Shown here: positions 21,300 through 31,202 of the stretch, one piece after another | Layout of the letters: every line of letters starts with the position of its first letter | How positions within the stretch are numbered: the first letter of the stretch is position 1 | Notes under the pieces: generated by a model | The model's input: the letters and a program-made list of their open reading frames with translations, nothing else | What the model was told of the DNA's origin: nothing | Databases searched by the model: none | Position numbers and translations under genes: made by a program | NCBI GenBank assembly: GCA_021432605.1 | Contig: MU271153.1 | Location: forward strand, 434,001 to 498,000 | DNA: 64,000 nucleotides | Source of the DNA: Coniochaeta sp. PMI_546 | Lineage: Eukaryota; Ascomycota; Sordariomycetes; Coniochaetales; Coniochaetaceae | Direction of reading: 5' to 3'

Positions 21300-23196
21300 T
21301 TATTGTCTACCACGCATCTTTCCCGCCTGTCCACCCTGCCTCGGCTGGCTACCATACGCCCTCCGACCCTGGGGCTTCTTATCCCTGCTCAACCCAGCAG
21401 CCAGGGTCAGGTCGATCCTCGGCGGCGTCGGGAAGCCGAAGCTCTTAGCCACCTTGGCTAGATCGAGCTTGTGGATGTCAAACACAGAGCGCAGGCTGTG
21501 GCTGGCATACGCATGCAGGTAGGACCGGTAGCCCTCCTTGGCACTCTGGTTGAGGTAGTAGTTCTTGCCGATGAGCTTCTCCAGCTGGGACTGGACGTTG
21601 AGGATCTTCTTGGCGGGGAAATCAAACTCGACGACTGGGACACGAGCGGCCTTGAGGTGGGAGAGGAAGCCGACTTCGCTAGGCTGGAGGAACATGAGGG
21701 ACCGGCCCTTGGTGTTGTTGCCACGGGCTGTTCGGCCGACGCGGTGGATGTAGTCGCGCGGATCATCTGGCGGGTCGAACTGGACGATCCAGTCTACTGC
21801 CGGGATCTGCAATAGGTTAGCAACAGGTAACAGGTGAGTTCCTGATCAGGAGACATACATCTAAGCCACGAGCGGCAACGTCTGTGCAGATGAGGGTGCC
21901 TTGTGTAGCATTGCAGAACTCAAAGAAGGTGTTGGTCCGCTTCTGCTGCTTCTGCTTGCCGTGCAGATCCAGAACCTGGAGATCGATGTAGTTGAGGAGC
22001 TCAGAGTAGTACTTCACGCAGTTGCAGGAGCTGACAAAGACGATGACCTTCTTCTTCTGCATCTTCTTGAGGAAGGAGAAAAGGAGCAGGAAACGCTTGT
22101 CTGCTTCGCACAAAACATAACCTTGCTCCAGGCCTTCGACTGTGCTGAACTGCTTCTCCTCGTCGACGTTGATGTAGAGAGGTCCTGGCCGGAGCGAAAT
22201 GCGAGCGAGATCCTCGACTTTTGTGGTCTGGGTGGCGGAGAAGAGCATGGTCTGGCGTTCCTCCTTCGGCAAGATCTTGATGATTTGTCTCATCTCGTCC
22301 TCGAAACCAATCTCCAAAATCCGGTCAGCCTCATCGATGATGAGCGACCTCAGGTTCTTGAAAACGAAAGGTGTGTTCTGAAGGTGATCGAGCAGACGCC
22401 CAGGTGTAGCGATAATGAGGTTGACGCCCTTGGACAGCTTGTCGGCTTCTGCTCTCCTGTTTGCGCCACCAATGACAATACCGTACGTCTGGGAGTGGTG
22501 CTTCATGAGCTCCCTGGCGACACCAAAGATCTGGAGAGCCAGCTCTCGGGTAGGTGATACCACGATAACGCCGGTACCGTTGCGCGGCTTGAAGCGGAGC
22601 GAGTGCAGCATCTCGACCGCTGGGATCAGGAAAGCCAAGGTCTTTCCGGAACCCGTCTTCGCAGCTCCGAGAACATCCTTGCCCGCCAGGAGTGGCGGGA
22701 TACCCCTTCGCTGGATTTCTGTCATCTTGGTGAAGCCCATTTCGCCGATGGCCTTCATGGTCCGTTCGGAGAGGTTGAGGTCGGTAAACGCCTGTGCATT
22801 CATATCGGCTCCGGGGGCAAGCAGAGCGTCGTTCTTGGGTAGGGCATCTCCGTCGAGGTCAGTGTTCTTGTCGCCATTCGCTGCTTGGTCTTCTTGGTCT
22901 CGTATCGCCTTTGCCCTGGCGGGAATATCACTCTCTTCCTCCTCCTCCTCTGCACTATTCGAGCTCGATCCACTGTCGGAGCCATCCTCCTCCACCTCGT
23001 CCTCCGAACCACTTACAACTTCCTCATCTTGCTCGGAGTCGCTGCTGTCCTCGGGCTCCTCGACAGGTGGCTTTGGTGCAGGGGCCGCTTTCCTCTTCTT
23101 CGCTGCAACTGGGGCTTCGCTGTGAGGGGCAATCTCAGAGGACTTGACGCCATTGACCTCCTTGATCTTGCGCTTCTTGCTCATTCTGGAATCCAT
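21300..23196 (-). CDS. HAS1: DEAD-box ATP-dependent RNA helicase HAS1 (60S/40S ribosome biogenesis)
   Basis: Nucleolar helicase that in yeast acts on pre-rRNA and releases snoRNAs during 18S and 25S maturation. It has 614 residues from two exons, 23196-21859 and 21806-21300, with phase-0 intron 21807-21858 (GTATGT...CAG). The N-terminal 130 residues are a Lys-rich then acidic Ser/Glu tail (nucleolar type). The helicase core shows the Q motif region ([14 protein letters not shown]), Walker [10 protein letters not shown] (178-186), PTRELA, TPGR, DEAD (288-291), SAT (320-322), then ARGLD and HRVGRTAR after the intron. After the core come [20 protein letters not shown] and [20 protein letters not shown], which are characteristic of Has1 among DEAD-box proteins. 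The C-terminus is basic and Gly-rich. All helicase motifs are intact. A second Met (MSKKRKIK) four codons in is an alternative start. Confidence 0.96.
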
Positions 23197-24814
23197 TCTG
23201 CAGGCCGGCGATGTGGTTCTCGGTGTAATTGCGGTGGTGGGCAGCCGGGCTTCGAAAGTTTTATCTTCGCTTTGCTTATCGCAAAGATTCTCAGAAAAAA
23301 ATTAGGGTGGGGTCAAAGGCGCATTGGTCGATGTGGAGCCGCCTGGTCGATGCGACATCTGCGGAGAAATATTCTGCCACATCCGACGTATCTGCAGCAA
23401 CCTTCTGCATCCCGTTGTCACCGGCATTGGTTCCGTAGTGCAGTTAAGGTCTTCCCTGTGACTTCAGTTCAGTCCATCACCAAGTGTCATCTTTCTCAGA
23501 TTATGCTCAGTAACACTTCATGAGTCGTAAACTTCTCGTAATTTGTGGTTTTGTTGACGTGCATCTTGCTTGATCAGCTTCACCCAACTTTCTCTTCGAA
23601 TGCTTGAAATTGTCTGGGAGGATTACACTTTGTGTTTACGAGGCACTATGCGTAAGAGATATCGGAAAAGCTCATTCAACGTTTCATTGACCTGTTGAAT
23701 GATGGGGCTTGACTTTTGCTCCCTTAGCAGCGCTCCCTATCAAGCCCCTATAACTGCCTCCCGCTCCTTCAGCCGAAGGTCGCACTGCGGCAGAGTCAGG
23801 TCAGCGGCTAAAAGCCGAACATGCAGCCCACATGGTCTCTCACAGCTTCAAGGACTTTGCCAGCAGTACTTTGATAGCAGGACCCTCAACTCACTATTAC
23901 ACTATCGAAAACCCCTGGCAAGCAATCTCTGATGCCGTCAAAAATAGCCATACCCTCAAAAGCCGTTTCCCAACGTCATGGTACCACCCAGGCCCAGTAA
24001 AGTGGAAGCCGGACGGATCCCAGGCGTTGGCATTCTTTTGCAAGGGCAAGGTTCCGTCCCTAATAAGAAGATAGAATGCTAGGATGTTCTCGCTTCGCGG
24101 CGAACTCATTTCCATCCTGATTATGTACCTATATTACATTCCTTATTTTTAGGATTCTCGCCCTTCGTCGTTGTTGCGAGACTGGATCGTCGAGCATGCG
24201 GACACTATATCGTACAGACAATCACTCGTCATTGGCGACATCGACTGCACTGTGAGGTAACAAGCAGTCCAAGCTCATCAGTCTGCCGGCAAATAAGCTT
24301 GGGCAGACAACTTCCCTGCCAAACTACCCCGGATACGACTAGGCATCAGAATACCACCATGTCGGAGCATTTCTGCAGGCTGATGGCTGCGCCAGAGGCG
24401 AAGACACGGCTCAAGCCGAGTCAGGTTGTATCGCAGCATCACGAGTTACCCTGTGATTGGCAGCAGCCGCCCATCAGACGGCTCGTGAGCTGTAAGTCAT
24501 CTTGTGGGGTAAGGATGCTCGAGATGAACATGAAGTACTTCTGCTTACGGTTCCCGAGTTCGAAACCCGTGAGGTTCTCGGTTGAGGTCATGGTTACCTT
24601 CCTTTTTGATGGTAGGTTAAGCTGTCTGATGCCGACATGGACTTATATACAGTGCATGGGGCGGAGTGGCTGAGATGAACGGTCAGATCTAATATAAAAA
24701 GCCATGCCTTCCTGGCTCCTGGGTTCTAGATCGACACAAGAGTCTTCTGCATACCCATAGTTGACCTGGCTTTCTTCTCTCCTGCTACCTTAGTCCACCT
24801 TGTTTGCCTCCACC
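23197..24814. other. Divergent intergenic region, 1.6 kb
   Basis: Promoters of HAS1 (left) and of the secreted Cys-rich gene (right). A TATA-like tract (tctaatataaaaagcc) lies near 24687-24703, about 110 bases before the ATG of the secreted gene. A GTTCGAA box near 24549 was tested as part of a tRNA and rejected. No other gene seen. Confidence 0.55.
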
Positions 24815-25523
24815 ATGAAGCTCCTCTTCCTCCTCACTCTGCTTGCCGGCTTCGCCATGGCCCTTGACTTCTCTGAACTGGACCCACGCCAACACCGGCA
24901 CAGGCCGCACAAGAAGACCTCAAGGCCCAAGAAGTTCACTGGCGCGTCAAGCATGAGAGCAGCGAGCAGACCCAAGGGTGCCCCAGCCGAGTACAAGACT
25001 GCCACCGACAGGGCTACGCGCAAGCGGTCCAAGGCCAACCTGAAGAAGATGCCCGCGGACCTCATCGACCCCGACCAAAAGCGCCGCAGAGATAGTCTAC
25101 AAACCTTGCGTCTGCTCCGGCGCCAGGCTACCGCCGCAGACTTTTACGAATGCGGAACCGTAAGTGTAGTTAACAACCCTGCCTTTGTGTGGGCGACGAT
25201 CTAAACTCCTCCGTCAGGGTCCTGCTCCGGCAGACGCAGACTGCCAGGTCGTCATCGACCAGGTCCTCAACTCGGACGAGACACTCGTGGTCAACGCCAA
25301 CTCCTGCTTGACGTTTGTCTACAAGAGCTGTCAGGGGTTCTTCTGCTCGTTGTGCGAGACGCTGGCCACCACCACCGACTTTGTGGGCAACCAGCTAGAC
25401 TCGGCAGAGGCGCTCTGCGTTGCCGATGGCAGCACGGGGACCGTTGTTGGACAGGATCCGCCGCAGTGGGATGCTGGGCTTGTCAATGTCGGTGATGGGC
25501 TGCCAACCTATGATGTCTGCTAA
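24815..25523 (+). CDS. Small secreted cysteine-rich protein with pro-region and Kex2-type site
   Basis: Predicted 216-residue secreted protein. Exons are 24815-25159 and 25218-25523, with a phase-0 intron (GTAAGT...CAG). The start at 24815 gives a clean signal peptide (MKLLFLLTLLAGFAMA, cut about residue 16). Residues 17-103 form a very basic, low-complexity pro-region without Cys (RKRSKANLKK, DQKRRRDSL), ending at LRLLRR, a dibasic site for Kex2-like proteases. The mature part of about 113 residues holds eight cysteines (113, 124, 145, 153, 158, 161, 182, 216), enough for four disulfides, with the last residue a Cys. The core is NSCLTFVYKSCQGFFCSLC. I do not recognise a named family. Signal peptide, pro-region and paired Cys are typical of fungal effectors or antimicrobial peptides; that role is inference. 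Confidence 0.82.
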
Positions 25524-27401
25524 GGGGGGCGTATAGCATGCACATTTCTTTCGAGGGACCGCGAGGACGGGGATGAGCGTCGTCGTGAGCTGTATCTAGT
25601 CGGTCAAAACAGAAAATTGCGAAGGGAGTGAAGTGCCTCAGACATATTGGACAAGCCGCAATCGCAAAACAGTTTATTCACGCCTAATGTGTGACACGTC
25701 TAGAGATATCAAACGCTTGCTTCCTCGTCACGACAAGAGATGTGTCCGGTCTAGTCCGCCTATTGCATTGACATGAACCAAAGTCATAGGTCTTATATGA
25801 CGCCCGTATGTAATGTAAAGTTGACGCTATGCATTCAGCAAGCGTTTCTGGTGAAGTGAATGCAAACACTATTCTCGTCTGATTCGCTGTCGATACTACT
25901 GAATCCAAAATCCAAAACAGACAGAACACCCGCAGAGTCAACAATAAGTCAGCAACTACCTGTTCGCTCGTCACTAGTGGAGTCCACTGGTCAGATGACT
26001 TCAAGTTCTCTCTCAGTTCCGCCTGTTGATATCCAGAGCCAGGCGTGGCGGTTGCTCCCGCGCCGTGGGAGAAGATGCGTTGGCATTACGTCTAGACCCT
26101 GTATGTCAGCTGGCGGGTAGAGATTTCACATCTCGTCTCTGTTGCAACACCAAACACGGAAAATTGAGAGCACGTGGGCTGCCAGAAAGCTTTGATTGTC
26201 TTTGCGGATTGCTTCCAAGATACAAGGGACCAGAGTGAGCCGTGTGAAAGTGACAACCAAGGGAGCTAAGTGGAGGCGCTGTTGAAGTGCTGTGTTGCAA
26301 CAGCATGGAGAATTCATAGCCTCGGCTGTGCACTTCCGGTGGATTTGGGGCACCGGGTGAACGGGTTGAACCGCTGTGATGATGCTGAGCCGATTTAACC
26401 CAAGCCAGTGGAGAGCAAATTACATTTGACATGGGAAATGCCCAGTCAGCGCCTTTCTCGCAGTCAGCCCAGATTTGTGACGGCAACTCTTGCGACGGAA
26501 GGGACGTTGAGGGGTGAGGGGCTACCTGGAGCTCCCAGTGCGGAAGGCGCACCCGTGACGAGATCTTCACCTTGAACGACAGGGGTTAGCAAGGAGGTGC
26601 GTGTCATGTTTGTATCCTCAAAATTTGTTATCACGGAAACATCTTCTTCTTCCGTTGTAAAGGTTCCAAGTGGCTCAAACAATTGCGTCCAAACAGGCGG
26701 TCCAGTGACGGATGGCTACCGGGAAGTTGTACCATAGTAAGTGTGCACTTTGGGGGTGGAGACAGGCAGCTGCAGGGCTGACTGGCATCCCGCCGGGCAG
26801 TGGCCAATACCTTCCGTGACAGGGGCTAAGAAGCTCTTAGCTTCTTGGCTGGGTCCGAACTTCTGCCCTGAGATTCCCGATGGTGGTGACCGGAACTGCT
26901 GCACGATTGCCTTCTTGACTGTGACAATTGGCTGTTTGTTTTAGTCTGTGACTACAGAATGGAAGTATCCCAAGACTGTGGCTAAGAAAGATCATCAGCT
27001 GCCCGACCAGTTGACACCACTAGAGTCGTGAGGAGACGTTGCAAGTTATCATTTCTCCGCCAGGAACTTCTTTGAGCTGTTTTCTTCCTCCACTTTGCCT
27101 CCAATCGCTTTTACGACCTTTTTTTTTCACCTACGTATTTCCTCTATTTCCACGAATACATAACCCCGGCTTCCCCAAAGTTCGCCCCTCCTTACTCCCG
27201 GCAATTGGAGGCTTAACCGTAATCGATCCCGGTGCTTTCCACACCGCCAGCCGGAGCCTCACGCGAGCAGACATTCGATTGCTGATCACCCCATCAACAC
27301 TCGAATTTTGACTCAATTCGTCTGCTAAAAAGCTATCGAGCATTTTCCCATGATTCGTGATCGCGGGATTTCGTCTTCTGCGCTCAAGCGAAACTGCCAA
27401 C
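25524..27401. other. Intergenic, 1.9 kb, with one possible gene relic
   Basis: Between the secreted Cys-rich gene and the PFK-2/FBPase-2 gene. Apart from the minus-strand protein-like frame at 26464-26904 (separate entry) no coding signal was seen. The 200 bases before the PFK-2/FBPase-2 start are pyrimidine-rich (for example around 27060-27190), as in strong fungal promoters. Confidence 0.5.
26464..26904 (-). pseudogene. Possible relic of a gene: two protein-like segments in one frame split by a stop
   Basis: On the minus strand two stretches lie in the same frame, separated by a single TAG near 26716. The first includes FLAPVTEGIGHCPAGCQSAL and PVSTPKVHTYYGTT; the second includes PSVTGPPVWTQLFEPLG and TFTTEEEDVSVITNFED. 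Both read like Thr/Pro-rich extracellular protein. There is no good start codon, third-position bias is weak, and no splice pair removes the stop convincingly. It may be a decayed gene or a chance open region. No family was recognised. Confidence 0.25.
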
Positions 27402-28985
27402 ATGCCTCGCAAGACTAACGGTGTCGGCGTACAGGCCGAGGACGCCCAGATATGTGTCGTCATGGTGGGGTTGCCAGCCCGAGGCAAGAGCTATATCGCC
27501 CAGAAAGGTGAGTTTGAGCTCCAAGATCGCTATCGTATAGCCATGTCGTCCGGTGAGCATTGCTCCGTGGCTCGGCAGATTCATACTGTCACCATTTTTT
27601 GAGTCATCCAGACATGGCTAACACCATGCTCTACGCTTGCAGCTCAACGGTACCTACGCTGGCTATCAATCCCGGCCCGCACATTCAACGTCGGCAACTA
27701 CCGCCGCACCGATGCTCCCCAGCCCACGGCCGACTTCTTCGACATGAACAATGCCGAGGGCGAGCGGAAAAGGCGAGCCGCTGCCCAGGCCGCCGTGGCA
27801 GACATGCTGCAGTGGTTCAAGTCCGGCGGTGTGGTTGGCATCCTAGACGCAACCAACAGCACTAAAGAGCGTCGCCAGTGGGTCATGGATACAGTATCGA
27901 AGGAGGGTATCGAAGTCATATTCGTCGAGTCGAAATGCGACGACGAGGCCCTGATCATGGGAAACATCCGCGACGTCAAGACCACCAGCCCCGACTACAA
28001 GGGCCAAGATCCCGAGGCTGCGGCGCTGGACTTTCGGAACCGGATCCGCAACTACGAGAAGATCTACAAGAGCATCAATGAGGATGGCGATGAGGGCGAT
28101 TATACGTATCTCAAGGTCATGGATGTGGGAAAGCAGGTCATCATCAATCGTATCCAGGACTATCTCCAGAGCCGCATCGTATACTACCTTATAAACCTGC
28201 ACATCAGGCCCAGGTCGGTGTGGCTATCTCGAGTGAGTGCATGCCCCGTCTTGACTGGTCGACTAAGCTTTCTAACCGATAACAGCACGGCGAGTCGATG
28301 CTCAACCTAGAAGGCCGTATTGGCGGTGACGCAGCTTTATCATATCGCGGCGAGGAGTACGCGCGGAAACTGCCCGATCTCGTGCGCCAGTCTGTCGGTG
28401 TAAGCATTACCCCCTTCGTTGTCCCAGGCTAGATTTCAAATGACAAATACTGACAAAACTCAGGACGACCGCCCCCTCACAGTCTGGACCTCCACCCTAA
28501 AACGCACAATCGCCACAGCCCGCCATCTCCCCAAGCACTACAACCAGCTCCAATGGAAAGCCCTCGACGAGCTGGACGCCGGCGTCTGCGACGGCCTGAC
28601 CTACCAGGAAATCAAGGACCGGTACCCAGACGACTTCGCCGCGCGGGACGAGGACAAGTACAATTACCGGTACCGGGGAGGCGAGTCGTACCGCGACGTG
28701 GTGATCCGGCTGGAACCGATTATAATGGAGTTGGAGCGCAGCGAGGACATCCTGATCATCAGCCACCAGGCGGTGATCCGGTGCATATACGCGTACTTTA
28801 TGCAGAAGGACCAGGAGGACAGCCCCTGGCTGCCGGTGCCGCTGCACACGCTCATCAAGCTCACGCCGAGGGCGTACGGGACGGACGAGGAGAAGACGAG
28901 CGCGAACATCAAGGCTGTCAGTACGTGGAGGGGCAAGGGGAGCACGGCGAAGCATGAAGATCCTGTGCCCGAGGGGGGCATTTGA
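27402..28985 (+). CDS. 6-phosphofructo-2-kinase / fructose-2,6-bisphosphatase
   Basis: Cytosolic enzyme that sets the level of fructose-2,6-bisphosphate, the activator of phosphofructokinase and inhibitor of fructose-1,6-bisphosphatase. It has 443 residues from four exons: 27402-27507, 27643-28232, 28286-28399 and 28464-28985, all joined in frame. The kinase half has the P-loop GLPARGKS (23-30), then RYLRWLSIPARTFNVGNYRR and DATNSTKERR. The phosphatase half has the phospho-accepting His in LSRHGES (His233), the acid Glu in ELDAGVCDGL (about 306) and the second His in ISHQAVIR (about 371). Both active sites look complete, so a bifunctional enzyme is expected. It matches the short yeast Fbp26 type (about 450 residues) rather than the long Pfk26 type with big N- and C-terminal extensions. 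Intron 1 is the longest modelled in the window at 135 bp. Confidence 0.94.
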
Positions 28986-29541
28986 GTTTCACCACATCGT
29001 TGGGAAAGAGGTCATGGATGGTGGAGGACGGGTTGGTTCGGTTTTGGAAGCTTCTGATGCTTTTATCGCGCTGGTTCTGGACGGGTTCGTGCATACAGGG
29101 ACGGATTATATGCATCTGCCTCAAATGGTTAGGCGAGGCGATCAGGTACAGAGGATACCGGAGTTCAGGATGAGGGGAATGTGCTCTCTACTCGTCGTTC
29201 ATTGAGTTTTGGTCGTTGGTTTGTTCGCTCTATGAACGGGGTACATTTAGAAGGACCTTGTACCAGAAGGGATACGCAGACCACGTAAAATGGTCCGGCC
29301 TGGATTTTTCAGGAGAAGCTGGAAACAGCTTACGGTCTTTGGCATGTAACTCCACCAGTATGGTAGTTTATGGCAGTTTTGTCCAACTGATATGGATGGC
29401 CCCTGATGACGATGCGGGCAGCGGCACGTGTGTGAAGTAGCCTCATGCAGGTGTCCACTTGGCGTTTACACTATAAGCTGTCAATCAACTCAATTCACCT
29501 CCCGAACAATGCCGTTTCTTGCCTGTTAGACACCTGTAGCC
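28986..29541. other. Intergenic, 0.56 kb
   Basis: 3' flank of the PFK-2/FBPase-2 gene and promoter of the HRI1 gene, both on the plus strand. No feature was recognised. Confidence 0.55.
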
Positions 29542-30340
29542 ATGGCAGACATATCTATCCGCGAGTCCATCAGGTGGAAACCAGACGCGCCCAGCGAGCC
29601 AACCTCAACTCTGGTGCTGACTTCACCGGACAAGCATTTCGTTGATGTTCGGATCCTATTGCCCTTGAGTACTTCATCCATGCACCCCTTGGACGATGAT
29701 TCTAGCTAATCACCCTTCCTTGCATTCAGACCCGGAGGGAATCCTAACAAAAGAGCAGCTGGATTGGGCTTTTGCCGGCCGCTCCCGGTCCACTCCGCGG
29801 GAAACGGAAGCGAACGGTCAGCTTACCAGATGTACGCATAGCGTCTGGAAGCACTGGGTCGACTCGCGGACGCTGGATGCGGAGACCGTCGTCGACGAGG
29901 GCGACATGTTCGACATCCCGGGCGGCAGGACGCTTGAGACGGGTAAGATGGTCAATCCCGCTACGGGACGCGAGACGGAGTACGAGGAGGTCTGGCGGTC
30001 GGCGGAGCCGCTCGGGTCTACGAAGGGGGTGGTTGTGGTGCTGCGTACGGAGGATGAGGACCCTGGAAAGAGAGGGGTGGTGGTACGGGTCGGTCAGTAT
30101 GTGCAGGGCATTCTGAGAGATGGCGACGACGTCATGGTGCAGAGGATGGAGTGGAAAGCTGAAGCTGGATGGGGGGTGACTGCGAAGCTTGGGCCTGAGC
30201 TGCTTGACTTTGCAATGGGTGTAGCAACAGGTGAAGATACACAGAGCCGGAATATGAAGCTCGGCGGCACGGTAACGGGCGCTGGTATCGTGTGGCAAGT
30301 TGTCGAGTTGAGCGGAGATGTGGAGGTGGTGATGCCATAG
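29542..30340 (+). CDS. HRI1: HRI1-family protein
   Basis: Predicted 245-residue protein, almost the same length as yeast Hri1 (244). Yeast Hri1 binds the kinase Hrr25; its biochemical role is unknown. Exons are 29542-29668 and 29730-30340, with intron 29669-29729. The donor is the weak GTACTT; the acceptor is TTCAG and a good branch site (GCTAATC) lies just upstream. The join gives ILLPL-NPEGILTKEQLDWAF. The N-terminus MADISIRESIRWKPDAPSE and the tandem beta-barrel-like halves (FVDVRILLPL; WAFAGRSRS; WKHWVDSRT; DEGDMFDIPGGRTLETG; VVLRTEDEDP) match the family. There is no signal peptide or membrane segment. Without the intron the frame stops after about 55 codons, so splicing is required. Confidence 0.88.
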
Positions 30341-31202
30341 TTTGGGAGTTCGTTCAGATAATGTCATTGAATGGTGTGAGGTACTGTTGTGAAAAATCTA
30401 TAATGAGAGACCCTTATAAAGGATCACATGTCGCGATGTGCTGTTGGCTGCATACGGTAGGCAACATTGGAAGATTAACTTTCGATACGGGCTCACGAAC
30501 ATGACGACAAGACGACGAGACGGAGGAAAGGAACGGAGATGGTGACACAGTAATACGATGCCACAAGACGAGGAAAAGGGTCGATTTGGCAGAGGGGGAT
30601 GACTGTTGACCTTCACGAGCGGCTTAAACTAAGGAATGTCTATCTTAGGTTTGAAGGTATAGGGTAAGGTAGGTGTAACCGAGCGACAAGTCTTCAGCTG
30701 CTGCTCGTTCAGGGCTCGTGTTCGGAGAGGGTGGGGGATGTGAGATGTGATGCGCACAGCAGATCCACTTTGGCTGAAGCTCCGATCCAATTGATGCCTG
30801 TTGACGATAATCAGCATGTTGGATTTTGTCCATGTCGCATTTTCTAAACCTCACTATCGCTTCAACCTCACAGCTTTTCATGAGATCGAAACTGATTGGC
30901 ATCGCCATCGCGGCTTGGCCTCACTTATTACCGTTTAGATGGAGTCTTATCGTCGAACAATCATCCGTGCACAAGTCCATCGCGCAAACGTCTTGTCTTC
31001 GTCTGTAGAGCACCTGCATCTCGAACCTGGGATCGTGTTCGGGTCCAGAGCTTCGATGAGGTGATAATACAACATACATCAACGTCTCCGCGATCGGCCG
31101 ATGTACGGATTCCGGCACAACTATACCAATCGCGCACCACCACTGACCTCACTTTAGCTAAGGTAGCCGGCGAAGAGGGTCTGCGCCGAGACACTGGCCG
31201 GA
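30341..31202. other. Intergenic, 0.86 kb
   Basis: 3' flank of HRI1 and upstream region of the large single-exon gene. It contains several AGGT/TACC-type words near 30645-30680 but nothing that can be named. An upstream exon of the next gene is not excluded. Confidence 0.5.

Noticed and set aside
24540-24575. GTTCGAA box resembling a tRNA T loop
   Set aside because: The five-base stem does not pair and no matching acceptor or anticodon arm is present.
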